Shown in pieces: positions 1-8,037 of a DNA stretch of 64,000 nucleotides (position 1 is its first letter; each line of letters begins with the position of its first letter). A program made the position numbers and the translations under genes. The notes beneath the pieces are model-generated. The model was not told the DNA's origin. It searched no databases and saw nothing but the letters and a program-made list of their open reading frames with translations. This DNA comes from Marivita sp051859345. GTDB taxonomy: Bacteria > Pseudomonadota > Alphaproteobacteria > Rhodobacterales > Rhodobacteraceae. The stretch spans positions 1 to 64,000 of the forward strand of contig NZ_JBHYFV010000016.1 in assembly GCF_051859345.1 (NCBI RefSeq). Reading direction: 5' to 3'.

Positions 1-407
1 ACCACGCGGTCACCTTTGCGCACGCCAAGGCTTTCCAGGATGTTGGCCATCCGGCAGACGCTGCGATGCAGGTCTTTGTAGGTGATGTGCTTGGCCGCCT
101 CGTTGGGATCATCCGGTTCGAAGATGATCGCGGTCTGATCGCCGCGCGTCGCAAGGTGCCGGTCGACACAGTTCGCCGCCACGTTCAGCGTGCCATCGGC
201 GTACCAGTTGATCTTGACCTGACCCAGGGTGAAATCCACGTCCTTGATCTGCGTCGGCGCCTTCATCCAGTCCAGACGCTGCGCCGCCTCGGCCCAGAAC
301 CCTTCCGGATCAGACACAGACCGCGCATACATCTCCTCGTACCGCGCAGCGTCAATATGGGCGTTTGAAGCCGTCTCTGCCGATGGGGGATAGGTTGTGT
401 CAGTCAT
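1..407 (-). CDS. acs: Acetyl-CoA synthetase (acetate--CoA ligase), N-terminal part, cut by the window edge
   Basis: Only the first 135 codons are present; the gene continues beyond base 1. Read on the minus strand from ATG at 407-405, the protein has the opening of AMP-forming acetyl-CoA synthetases: a DPEGFWAEAA stretch near residue 38, then NWYADGTLNVAANCVDRH, which matches the family's N-terminal domain. A strong ribosome-binding site (GGAGGA) lies just upstream of the ATG. The enzyme would activate acetate to acetyl-CoA in the cytoplasm. It follows the Liv-type transporter genes on the same strand after an 89-bp gap, so it may share their transcript. Identity is firm from the N-terminus, but the catalytic C-terminal part is not visible. 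Confidence 0.88.
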   Translation of the reverse strand, partial: MTDTTYPPSAETASNAHIDAARYEEMYARSVSDPEGFWAEAAQRLDWMKAPTQIKDVDFTLGQVKINWYADGTLNVAANCVDRHLATRGDQTAIIFEPDDPNEAAKHITYKDLHRSVCRMANILESLGVRKGDRV

Positions 408-496
408 TTGGGTGTCCTCCTCTTTGGTCAAAGAAAACCGCCCCAGCCGGGAAATGGCAAGGGCGGCAAAGGTCGCAAGAATGCAACGCCCCGCAT

Positions 497-1252
497 TCAG
501 ATGGCGAGATACTCGGCGCGCAGCGATTCGTTTTCCAAAACTTCCGCCGCCGTTCCGTCAAACACGATGGACCCGGTGTCGAGGATGATCGCGCGGTCCG
601 CCAGTTGCAGGGCGCGAACTGCGTTCTGTTCAACAAGGATCGTCGTCATCCCCTGTTCCTTGATCAGGCGTAGGGTCTTTTCGATCTCGTCCACGATCAC
701 CGGCGCAAGACCTTCGTAAGGTTCGTCCAGCAGAAGCACCTTGATGTCGCGGGCCAATGCGCGGGCAATGGACAGCATCTGCTGTTCGCCACCGGACAGG
801 GTCACACCTTCCTGCTTGCGGCGTTCGCCAAGGCGGGGAAACAGGTCGTACAGACGTTCGATCGACCAGCCGACGGGTGGGGCGATCTGCGCCAATTGCA
901 GGTTTTCCTCGACTGTCAGGCCGGGAATGATGCTGCGATCTTCGGGGACGAGACCAAGACCAACTGTGGCCGCCTCGTAGGACTTCATCTTGTGCAGCGG
1001 CTGGTGGTCCAGCCAGATTTCGCCATGGTTGACCTGCGGGCTGTCCATGCGGGCGATAGAGCGAAGCGTGGTCGTCTTGCCGGCCCCATTGCGGCCAAGA
1101 AGGGCAACGATTTCACCTTCATGGACGTTAAACGAAATGCCCTGCACGATATAGCTTTCGCCGTAATAGGCATGCATATCCCACACCGACAGAAAGGCAG
1201 GGGCGGTTTCCGCGCGGTTGGCGTGTTTCGAGAAATCGGGTCTGACGTTCAT
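497..1252 (-). CDS. livF: Liv-type ABC transporter ATP-binding protein (LivF family)
   Basis: A 251-residue ATPase of the branched-chain/hydrophobic amino acid (HAAT) ABC family. Walker A GRNGAGKT is at about 53-60, the signature LSGGEQ at about 152-157 and Walker B LLLDEP at about 173-178, followed by the H-loop region of LivF proteins (TTILVEQNA). It is slightly longer than usual because of about 20 extra N-terminal residues before the nucleotide-binding domain. GAGGA precedes the ATG. It is the last transporter gene before acs in a minus-strand operon reading binding protein, LivH, LivM, LivG, LivF. It should energise uptake together with LivG. The substrate cannot be read from the ATPase. 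Confidence 0.9.
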   Translation of the reverse strand: MNVRPDFSKHANRAETAPAFLSVWDMHAYYGESYIVQGISFNVHEGEIVALLGRNGAGKTTTLRSIARMDSPQVNHGEIWLDHQPLHKMKSYEAATVGLGLVPEDRSIIPGLTVEENLQLAQIAPPVGWSIERLYDLFPRLGERRKQEGVTLSGGEQQMLSIARALARDIKVLLLDEPYEGLAPVIVDEIEKTLRLIKEQGMTTILVEQNAVRALQLADRAIILDTGSIVFDGTAAEVLENESLRAEYLAI

Positions 1253-1306
1253 GTGTCTGTCCTCGCAGTGGGAGGGGTGGCGGGGAAGATCCCCGCCGGA
1301 AATGCG

Positions 1307-2062
1307 TTAAGCGGCTTCGCCGAGATAGGCTTCCTTGACCTTCGGGTGGCCCTTGATGTTTTCGGGGGTGTCCTCGACCAGGGGCGTACCCTGGGCAAGA
1401 ACCGTGATCCTGTCGGCCAAAGAGAACACCACATGCATGTCGTGTTCGATGATCGCGATGGTGATGTCGCGCTTTTCCTTGATCTCTTTCAGCAGATCGA
1501 TGGTGTTGTTCGTATCGGCCCGCGCCATGCCTGCAGTTGGTTCGTCCAACAGCAAGAGCTTGGGATTCTGAACAAGGCACATCGCCATTTCGAGACGGCG
1601 TTTGTCACCGCGTGACATCGAGGCTGAATGCATGTTGCGCTTGTCGATCATGTTGACCTCTTCAAGCATTTGTTCGGCCTGATCGCGCAATTCGCCTTCG
1701 CTGAAAACCGAGCGAATGCCATGTAGCGCAAAGGAACCGTCCCGTTTGGCGAAGCACGGGATCAGCATGTTTTCCATCACGGTCAGGTCGCCGAAAATCT
1801 CGGGTGTCTGGAACACGCGCGAAATGCCCATCTGGTTGATCTCGAACGGGGTGCGGCCCAGCACGCTTTGCCCGTCAAACATGACCGAGCCGGTGTCCGG
1901 GATCAGCTTGCCGACAAGGCAATTGAGCAATGTGGACTTGCCGGCCCCGTTGGGTCCGATGATCGCGTGGCAGGTGTTGTCTGCCACGCTGAGATTGACA
2001 TCGCCCAAGGCCTGAAGGCCACCGAACCGTTTATTGACGTCTTTGACTTCAAGAATTCCCAT
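1307..2062 (-). CDS. livG: Liv-type ABC transporter ATP-binding protein (LivG family) with atypical signature loop
   Basis: A 251-residue ATPase paired with LivF. Walker A GPNGAGKS is at about 36-43 and Walker B LLLLDEPTAG at about 169-178. The C-loop reads SMSRGDKRRLEMA (about 148-160) where LivG proteins normally have LSYGQQR or LSGGQ. The second Gly of the signature is kept, but Leu/Ser-Gly-Gly is not. In an ABC dimer this may make one composite ATP site degenerate, a known theme in asymmetric transporters, though that is an inference here. The gene lies 12 bp downstream of LivM and 54 bp upstream of LivF, inside the operon. Confidence 0.88.
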   Translation of the reverse strand: MGILEVKDVNKRFGGLQALGDVNLSVADNTCHAIIGPNGAGKSTLLNCLVGKLIPDTGSVMFDGQSVLGRTPFEINQMGISRVFQTPEIFGDLTVMENMLIPCFAKRDGSFALHGIRSVFSEGELRDQAEQMLEEVNMIDKRNMHSASMSRGDKRRLEMAMCLVQNPKLLLLDEPTAGMARADTNNTIDLLKEIKEKRDITIAIIEHDMHVVFSLADRITVLAQGTPLVEDTPENIKGHPKVKEAYLGEAA

Positions 2063-2074
2063 CTCAAAATCTCC

Positions 2075-3277
2075 TTATTCCGCAGGTTCAGTGGTTGCGT
2101 TCTTGGATTCCTGTGTCTTTTTCCGGCGGAAGAGCCCCGCGATTTTCTGACCGCCCTGAACAAGTCCGCCGGGCAGAAATATCACCACCAGCATGAACAC
2201 GATGCCCAGCGTGAGGTGCCAGCCCTTGCCGATGAAGGGATAGATCAGGGTCACCACGACATCCTCGAGCCCGTCCGGCAGGAACGCAAACCAGCCATGC
2301 AGGATGTCCGCGTTGATCTTCGAGATGATGTTTTCCATGTACTTGATCAGGCCCGCACCCAAGACCGGACCGATCAGCGTTCCGACACCGCCAAGGATTG
2401 TCATCAGGACAACTTCGCCTGATGCAGTCCAGAACATGCGCTCTGCGCCGGCCAATGGGTCCATCGACGCCATCAGGCCGCCGGCCAGACCAGCGTACAT
2501 GCCAGAAATCACGAAGGCAGCAAGAGTATAGGGGCGCGCGTTCAGCCCGGTGTAGTTCAGGCGTTGCTGGTTGGATTTGATCGCCCGCAGCATCAGACCG
2601 AAGGGCGACCGAAAGATACGGATCGACATGTAGAACGCGATCAACATGAAGATTGCGCAAAGGTAGTAGCCGACGTTGAACGTAAAGCTCCATGGCCCAA
2701 AAAGAAGGTCAAATCCGGACCGCATCTCCACACCGGGCAGGATATTCGTCGAAGGGATCGAACCGTCGGCGGTGGCCGATTGGCCAAGGAATCTCGGATC
2801 GTTCAGCGTCAGTTGCAGCCCCGTTTCGCCATTCGTCAGCGGGGTCAGCACCGAATAGGCAAGGTTGAACGACATTTGCGCAAAGGCGAGTGTGAGGATC
2901 GAAAAGTAGATCCCAGACCGACGTAGAGACACGAACCCGATGAGCAAGGCAAACACTCCGGACACCACAACGCTTAGCGCGATGGCCGGCAGGATATTCA
3001 TGCCCACAAGTTTGAACACCCAGACCGCCGCGTAGGATCCGACTCCAAGGAATGCCGCGTGTCCGAAACTCAGGTATCCGGTGAGGCCGAAGAGGATATT
3101 GAACCCGATGGCGAAGATCCCGAAGATCACGAAACGCTGCATCAGGTCCGGATACCCGGCATTGAACTGCGCCATCGCGCTGTCCGTCGGGAACGGGTTG
3201 AGGATGAAAGGCGCGAATAGGGTGAGAATTGTCACGATAAGCAACAATGTCCCGTCTTTCTTGTTCAATCCGAACAT
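2075..3277 (-). CDS. livM: Liv-type ABC transporter permease (LivM family)
   Basis: A 400-residue polytopic inner-membrane protein with the LivM arrangement: N-terminal hydrophobic helix (about 12-30), the conserved GFNILFGLTGYLSFGHAAFLG-type region (about 56-78), and later segments including GMYAGLAGGLMASMDP and TILGGVGTLIGPVLGA. It forms the translocation pore with LivH. The gene starts 3 bp after LivH ends, so the two are translationally close. The C-terminus is a charged Lys/Glu-rich tail. Nothing is broken, and length is within the family range. Confidence 0.9.
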   Translation of the reverse strand: MFGLNKKDGTLLLIVTILTLFAPFILNPFPTDSAMAQFNAGYPDLMQRFVIFGIFAIGFNILFGLTGYLSFGHAAFLGVGSYAAVWVFKLVGMNILPAIALSVVVSGVFALLIGFVSLRRSGIYFSILTLAFAQMSFNLAYSVLTPLTNGETGLQLTLNDPRFLGQSATADGSIPSTNILPGVEMRSGFDLLFGPWSFTFNVGYYLCAIFMLIAFYMSIRIFRSPFGLMLRAIKSNQQRLNYTGLNARPYTLAAFVISGMYAGLAGGLMASMDPLAGAERMFWTASGEVVLMTILGGVGTLIGPVLGAGLIKYMENIISKINADILHGWFAFLPDGLEDVVVTLIYPFIGKGWHLTLGIVFMLVVIFLPGGLVQGGQKIAGLFRRKKTQESKNATTEPAE

Positions 3278-3280
3278 GGC

Positions 3281-4312
3281 TTAATCCTCCATCACGCCTT
3301 TTCGGCCCATCAGGCCCCGCGGACGGGTGAGCAGAATGATCATTGCAACAACATAGATGATGATTTGGTCGATGCCCGGAAGGATCGATTTGACCTCGTT
3401 CATGGATGCAAGGCTTTCGAGAATTCCCAACATGAAACCGGCCAGAACCGCACCGGGCAGGGACCCCATTCCGCCCACAACCACCACGACGAAGCTCAGG
3501 ACGAGAAAGTCCATGCCCATGTGATAATTGGGCGAGTTGATCGGCGTGTACATCACACCAGCAAGGCCCGCGACAGCTGCGGCGAGACCGAACATGATGG
3601 TAAAGCGCCTGTCGATGTTGATACCAAGCAAGCCCACGGTTTCGCGATCCGCCATGCCGGCGCGGACAACCATGCCGAATGTTGTGAACTGGAGAAATGC
3701 AAAAACCGCACCGATGATCAGGGCCGCGAAGGCGAAATAGACCAATCGCCAGTAAGGATAGATAATCTGGCCAGGATCGAACCCGATCATTGCGCCAAAG
3801 TCGAACGATCCGACAAAAGCCGCAGGAGCGGGGGTCGGGATCGGGTTGGCACCGTAGTAGAACTTGATGATTTCCTGCAATACGATCGCAAGGCCGAAGG
3901 TCACGAGGATCTGATCCGCATGCGGTCGCTTGTAGAAGTGCTTGATCAGGCCGCGTTCCATGATGACGCCGATGGCGATCATCACCGGGATGGCGAACAG
4001 GATCGACAAGGGTACGGCCCAGTCGATTATACTTGCACCCAGGCTTTCACCGAACATGTCGTAGACATATGGCACGTCGCGCATCTGTGGATTACCGAGA
4101 AAATCAACCTCGCCTGGAACAGGCACTTCGTGGCTGATGCTCAGTAGGCGCGACAGCGTCACGGCGCAGAAGGCCCCAATCATGAAAAGCGCGCCGTGGG
4201 CAAAGTTCACCACGCCAAGCGTGCCGAAGATGAGTGTCAGGCCCAACGCGATCAGCGCATAGGCCGAGCCTTTGTCGAGGCCATTGAGAATTTGCAGAAC
4301 TATGGCGTCCAT
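3281..4312 (-). CDS. livH: Liv-type ABC transporter permease (LivH family)
   Basis: A 343-residue permease. The family hallmark GLTLIFGTLGVVNFAHGA is at about 24-41, and the C-terminal GGMGSLPGAVLAGFMLG element is present. It is longer than the usual roughly 290-300 residues because of a hydrophilic insertion around residues 57-95, between the first hydrophobic segments, probably an extracytoplasmic loop. It lies 107 bp downstream of the binding-protein gene, and that gap contains two hairpins (4353-4371 and 4383-4406). With LivM it forms the membrane channel. The substrate is undetermined; neighbouring acs and the ScfR regulator hint at something linked to short-chain acid metabolism rather than plain branched-chain amino acids. 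Confidence 0.89.
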   Translation of the reverse strand: MDAIVLQILNGLDKGSAYALIALGLTLIFGTLGVVNFAHGALFMIGAFCAVTLSRLLSISHEVPVPGEVDFLGNPQMRDVPYVYDMFGESLGASIIDWAVPLSILFAIPVMIAIGVIMERGLIKHFYKRPHADQILVTFGLAIVLQEIIKFYYGANPIPTPAPAAFVGSFDFGAMIGFDPGQIIYPYWRLVYFAFAALIIGAVFAFLQFTTFGMVVRAGMADRETVGLLGINIDRRFTIMFGLAAAVAGLAGVMYTPINSPNYHMGMDFLVLSFVVVVVGGMGSLPGAVLAGFMLGILESLASMNEVKSILPGIDQIIIYVVAMIILLTRPRGLMGRKGVMED

Positions 4313-4352
4313 TGCCCCACCCTTTGCGGTCAGAAGTGTGGAAGTGCAGACA

Positions 4353-4406
4353 GCCCGTCAAGCCAACGGGCCAGAGAAGATCGGGATGGGCGCATCGGCC
4401 CACCCC
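4353..4406 (-). other. Two intercistronic hairpins between the binding-protein and permease genes
   Basis: Two inverted repeats lie in the gap downstream of the binding-protein gene. The first is GCCCGT/ACGGGC at 4353-4371 with a 7-nt loop. The second is TGGGC/GCCCA at 4387-4402, extended outward by GGG/CCC past one mismatch (4383-4406). No T-run follows either, so a strong intrinsic terminator is unlikely. mRNA protection or partial attenuation, giving more binding protein than permease, fits better. Confidence 0.6.
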
Positions 4407-4419
4407 TGAGTTTTTCGGC

Positions 4420-5763
4420 TTATGCGCCGTTGTTGCAGTTGCCCAACTGGCCGCCCGCAAACATCGGGTGATCGGCCGGGTAGGTCACCTGTGACGCCGG
4501 GGTCACTTCGACAACTTCGAGAAGGTCGAACTCGGATGTCGGGTTCTCTTTCCCGCGCACCACAAGAACATCCTTGAAGCACTGGTGATCGTCGGCCCGG
4601 TAGAGCGTCGGTCCGTTGCCCATGCCATCGAATTCGAAGCCTTCCAGCGCTTCGCCAACCGCGCAGGGTGCGAAGGAGCCAGCACGCTCGACCGCATCGG
4701 CATAGAGCAGCGTCTGCACATAGCAGGTGTGCGCGGCCTGTGACGGCGGGAAGCCGTACTTGGTGCCGAAGGATTGAACAAATGCCTGGGAGCCTTCGTC
4801 CTGCAGCGACCAGTGCCAGTTGGTCGAGCCGTGAATACCTTTCACGTTTGCCCCGGCACCGCGTGCCATCAGACGCGAATACAGCGGCACGACGATTTCG
4901 AAGTTCTTGCCATTCGCCTGACGGTCGCGAAGGCCGAACTGCACCGCGTTGGTGAGCGAGTTCACCATGTTTCCGCCGTAGTGGTTCAGGACCAGAACGT
5001 CGGCGCCGGAATTCATGACCGGTGCGATGTAGGAACTGAAATCAGTTGCGGCCAAAGGTGTCAGGACCGTGTTCACGGTTTCCCAGCCCAACGCTTCGGT
5101 TGCGGCGACGATGGATTCTTCCTGCGTCCAGCCCCAGGTGTAGTCCGCCGTCAGGTGGTATGCCTTGCGGTCGCTGCCGTAGATGCTTTGAAGCACGGGG
5201 GCAAGCGCTGCACCGGACATGTAGGCGTTGAAGAAGTGACGAAAGCCGTTTGCCTTCTTGTCCTTGCCCGTGGTGTCGTTCGAGTGGGTCAGGCCGGCCA
5301 TGAAGATCACGCCTGCAGATTGGCACAGATCCTGAACTGCGACCGCAACGCCCGACGACGATCCGCCGGTGATCATGATTGCGCCGTCTTTTTCGATCAT
5401 CGAACGCGCAGATGCGCGGGCGGCATCGGATTTTGTCTGCGTGTCGCCTGTGACGTATTCGACTTTCTTGCCCAGGATGCCGTTCCCCTGCAACGCCTTC
5501 GACGAGAAGGTGTTCATCAGACCACCATCGCCGCCGCCGTTGAGGTGTTCGACCGCCAGTTCGTAGGCGCGCAGCTCGTCGGCCCCTTCGTCGGCGTAAG
5601 GGCCGGACTGCGGAACGTTGAAGCCCAGCGTCACGGTCGATCCTGTCGGCGCGTTGGTGAATCCGCTTTCCTGCGCGGACAGGTAAGTTGGCAGAGCAAG
5701 ACCTGCGCTGGCGACAGCACCTGTCTTGAGCACGCCGCGACGTGTCAGATTGCCTTTGGACAT
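4420..5763 (-). CDS. Liv-type ABC transporter periplasmic substrate-binding protein, Tat-exported
   Basis: A 447-residue type-I periplasmic binding protein heading the Liv-type operon. The N-terminus has a twin-arginine signal, TRRGVLKTGAVASAGLALP, ending near SAQES, so it is probably exported folded. The mature part begins with GSTVTLGFNVPQSGPYADEG, the start typical of the family. At 447 residues it is longer than classical LivK/LivJ (about 365-370) and closer to the amide/urea-type or uncharacterised binding proteins. It is transcribed divergently from the ScfR-type regulator across a 218-bp gap with a perfect palindrome. The ligand is unknown. The acs gene at the operon end and the acyl-responsive regulator suggest a link to acetate or other short-chain acid metabolism. 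Confidence 0.86.
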   Translation of the reverse strand: MSKGNLTRRGVLKTGAVASAGLALPTYLSAQESGFTNAPTGSTVTLGFNVPQSGPYADEGADELRAYELAVEHLNGGGDGGLMNTFSSKALQGNGILGKKVEYVTGDTQTKSDAARASARSMIEKDGAIMITGGSSSGVAVAVQDLCQSAGVIFMAGLTHSNDTTGKDKKANGFRHFFNAYMSGAALAPVLQSIYGSDRKAYHLTADYTWGWTQEESIVAATEALGWETVNTVLTPLAATDFSSYIAPVMNSGADVLVLNHYGGNMVNSLTNAVQFGLRDRQANGKNFEIVVPLYSRLMARGAGANVKGIHGSTNWHWSLQDEGSQAFVQSFGTKYGFPPSQAAHTCYVQTLLYADAVERAGSFAPCAVGEALEGFEFDGMGNGPTLYRADDHQCFKDVLVVRGKENPTSEFDLLEVVEVTPASQVTYPADHPMFAGGQLGNCNNGA

Positions 5764-5937
5764 ATAATCCTCCCAATGTCTTTAAAGGTTCGACGGGGTT
5801 CCTCCACCCACCAAACCGCACATTTGTGCAATATGATTATCGGCCATGCACGGAAAACATAGCAATAAGCGCTTTTCCCAAAACGATTTTTCTGTCAAAA
5901 AATGTACAATGCAGCGCAGAAATCTGTAAATTTGTTT

Positions 5938-5954
5938 TTTCTGCGACGCAGAAA
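5938..5954. promoter_or_regulatory. 17-bp perfect palindrome, candidate ScfR operator
   Basis: TTTCTGCGACGCAGAAA is perfectly symmetrical around A5946. It ends 27 bp before the start codon of the regulator gene at 5982, inside the region shared with the divergent Liv-type operon. A related half-site, GCGCAGAAA, occurs at about 5914-5922. Position and symmetry suggest autoregulation by the adjacent ScfR/RamB-type protein; this has not been shown. Confidence 0.55.
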
Positions 5955-5981
5955 GGGATTGATTCAGCATAGGATTTTGCC

Positions 5982-7298
5982 ATGCCGCGCGACACTCTGA
6001 CAGGCAGCCGCATTCGCGAACGCCGCGTGATGGCAGGGATCAAGCAGTCAGAATTGGCAAAGCGGGCCGAAATCTCGCCATCCTACCTGAACCTGATCGA
6101 ACACAATCGCCGCAGAATCGGCGGGAAATTGCTTGTCGACATCGCGCATGCGCTTGGGGTCGAACCGGCGTCGCTGACGGAAGGTGCGGAAACTGCGTTG
6201 TTGGCCAATCTGCGCGAAGCGGCAACCGATACAGAGATGTCCGAAGCTGAATTCGCGCGGGTCGAGGAATTTGCCGGTCGATTTCCCGGATGGGCCGCCC
6301 TTCTGGCCGACAGCCAGCGCAGGGTCGAGACGCTTCAGCGCAGCGTTGAGGCTTTGACCGATCGCATGACCCATGACCCGCATCTGGCGGCGTCCCTGCA
6401 CGAGATGCTGTCAACCGTGACGGCGATCCGATCTGCCGCCTCGATCCTCGCAGAGCCGGGTGACATCGAACCGGAATGGCAGCGACGTTTCAACCGCAAC
6501 ATCTATGAAGACAGCGCGCGTCTTGCCGACAGCAGCCGCAGCCTTGCGCAATACCTGGAAGAAGCGGATTCCGAGGCCTCGGAAACCAATGCGCCGCAGG
6601 ACGAACTGGACGCGGTGTTTCAGAAGACCGGCTTCCATCTGCCAACGCTGGAGACCCCGGATGCAGATGTCGGCGCGTTTGCGTCGCAGCTGGAGCAGGG
6701 ACTGTCCCAATCGGCGCGTTGGCTATTGCACGGGACATTGTCGCGCTATCGCGATGATGCCCGACGGATGCCCTTGTCGGACTGTGCCGACGTGGTGGCC
6801 GCGACAGGCAGTGACCCGTTGGCCTTTGCGCAGAGATTCGGATGTGACGTGGCCAGCGCGATGCGCCGTCTTGCACATCTGCCGGATGATATTCTGGTCA
6901 ACCCTGTGGGCCTCGCCATCTGCGACGGGTCCGGTGTGACCACCTTTCGCAAACCTTTGCCGGAATTTCCGTTGCCGCGTCTGGGCGCGGGTTGCGCGCT
7001 CTGGCCGCTGTACCGCGCCTTGGCCCGCCCGATGATGCTGCACACCGACCTGATGGAGCAATCTGCCCGCGCATCTGCACGGCATCGCGGCTACGCCATT
7101 TCGCAACCCACGGGACCAGCCAGGCTGGGTGATGATGTGCTTTTTGAAAGTCATATGTTGATCGTCCCGGAACCCAAGCGCGACACCTCGGAACCGATCC
7201 GACAAGTCGGGCTGACCTGCCGGATATGTCCACATCCAGCCTGTGACGCACGCCGCGAGCCGTCGATCATGATCGCGTCCGCGCCGAGGAAGCTTTGA
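5982..7298 (+). CDS. ScfR/RamB-type XRE-family transcriptional regulator (short-chain fatty acyl regulator)
   Basis: A 438-residue cytoplasmic regulator. An N-terminal helix-turn-helix (about 8-65, with IRERRVMAGIKQSELAKRA and ISPSYLNLIEHNRR) is followed by a long middle region and the C-terminal domain found in short-chain fatty acyl regulators, ending in a cysteine motif with Cys413, Cys416 and Cys421 (CRICPHPAC). Related proteins such as RamB control acetate and propionate metabolism genes. It is divergent from the transporter-acs operon, which makes that operon the likely target. A palindrome lies just in front of its start codon. A two-component set follows on the same strand after about 90 bp. 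Confidence 0.85.
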   Translation: MPRDTLTGSRIRERRVMAGIKQSELAKRAEISPSYLNLIEHNRRRIGGKLLVDIAHALGVEPASLTEGAETALLANLREAATDTEMSEAEFARVEEFAGRFPGWAALLADSQRRVETLQRSVEALTDRMTHDPHLAASLHEMLSTVTAIRSAASILAEPGDIEPEWQRRFNRNIYEDSARLADSSRSLAQYLEEADSEASETNAPQDELDAVFQKTGFHLPTLETPDADVGAFASQLEQGLSQSARWLLHGTLSRYRDDARRMPLSDCADVVAATGSDPLAFAQRFGCDVASAMRRLAHLPDDILVNPVGLAICDGSGVTTFRKPLPEFPLPRLGAGCALWPLYRALARPMMLHTDLMEQSARASARHRGYAISQPTGPARLGDDVLFESHMLIVPEPKRDTSEPIRQVGLTCRICPHPACDARREPSIMIASAPRKL

Positions 7299-7390
7299 CA
7301 CATTGCCCAGCCTTCGTAATAGTTTAGACAAGCTGGCCTCAATCAATGGCAAAAGACGACCAGCGCTTGCGGCATCGGGGGAGGGTACGC

Positions 7391-7759
7391 ATGTCCAAAC
7401 AGGTTCTTTTAATTGAAGATGAACCCAATATTATTGAAGCGATCAGTTTCATTCTGTCTCGGGACGGGTGGAGCGTAAAAACCCATTCCAACGGCGCCGA
7501 CGCGGTGGAAATGGTCAAGGTGCGCAAACCCGATGTAGTGATTCTGGACGTGATGCTGCCCGGAAAGAGTGGCTATGACATCCTGCGTGAATTGCGCGAA
7601 GACCCCGACAACGCGAAACTTCCTGTCTTGATGCTGACCGCGCGAGGCCAGACCAAGGACCGTGAAATCGCGGAACGCGCCGGGTGTGATGCCTTCATGT
7701 CCAAACCGTTTTCCAATGCGGATGTCTTGGAAACCGTGAGAGCGCTTGCCGCCAAATGA
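7391..7759 (+). CDS. Single-domain response regulator (CheY-like receiver)
   Basis: A 122-residue receiver domain without an output domain. Acidic residues Glu9 and Asp10, phospho-acceptor Asp53 (VVILDVMLPG), Thr83 and Lys105 (SKPFSN) are all present. I chose ATG 7391 over an in-frame upstream ATG at 7346, because the protein then begins MSKQVLLIEDE as receivers do and a GGGAGGG stretch precedes it. The gene overlaps the next by 4 bp (ATGA), and that gene overlaps the sensor kinase in the same way, so the three form one translational unit. It is the likely phosphorylation partner of the kinase. It must act through another protein, since it has no DNA-binding domain. Confidence 0.9.
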   Translation: MSKQVLLIEDEPNIIEAISFILSRDGWSVKTHSNGADAVEMVKVRKPDVVILDVMLPGKSGYDILRELREDPDNAKLPVLMLTARGQTKDREIAERAGCDAFMSKPFSNADVLETVRALAAK

Positions 7760-8037
7760 CGGACCCGACGGACAGGCCCGGACCGCCCACCGTCTTCCAC
7801 GAACGGCGCACCTATCGCAGACGCCGCATCATGGATGCCGCGCGGGTCGCACCGGTTCTGGCTTTGCTGCTCTGGAGCCTTCCACTGGTCTGGCCCCAGA
7901 TCGGCGAAGGCACTGTGGGAAGTGCAACAGCGCTGATTTACATTTTCTCTGTCTGGGCCGGGATCATCCTTTTGACCTGGGGTTTGTCGCGTCTTCTTGG
8001 AGGCAAAGCCGATGATCCGCCGGACACGGACGCATGA
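7756..8037 (+). CDS. Small two-helix membrane protein between response regulator and sensor kinase
   Basis: A 93-residue protein with a basic N-terminal cytoplasmic part (RRTYRRRR) and two hydrophobic segments, about 31-47 and 59-83, then a short acidic tail. It overlaps the response regulator by ATGA and the kinase by ATGA. No function is recognised from sequence. Similar small proteins often sit before sodium:solute symporter genes (the DUF485/DUF4212 arrangement beside ActP-like permeases), so it may be an accessory subunit for the symporter-like half of the next protein. That is an inference from placement. Confidence 0.75.
   Translation: MTDPTDRPGPPTVFHERRTYRRRRIMDAARVAPVLALLLWSLPLVWPQIGEGTVGSATALIYIFSVWAGIILLTWGLSRLLGGKADDPPDTDA

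Noticed and set aside
5900..5945. T-rich run TTTGTTTTTT as a terminator
   Set aside because: It is not preceded by a stable stem, and lies in a divergent promoter region next to the candidate operator.
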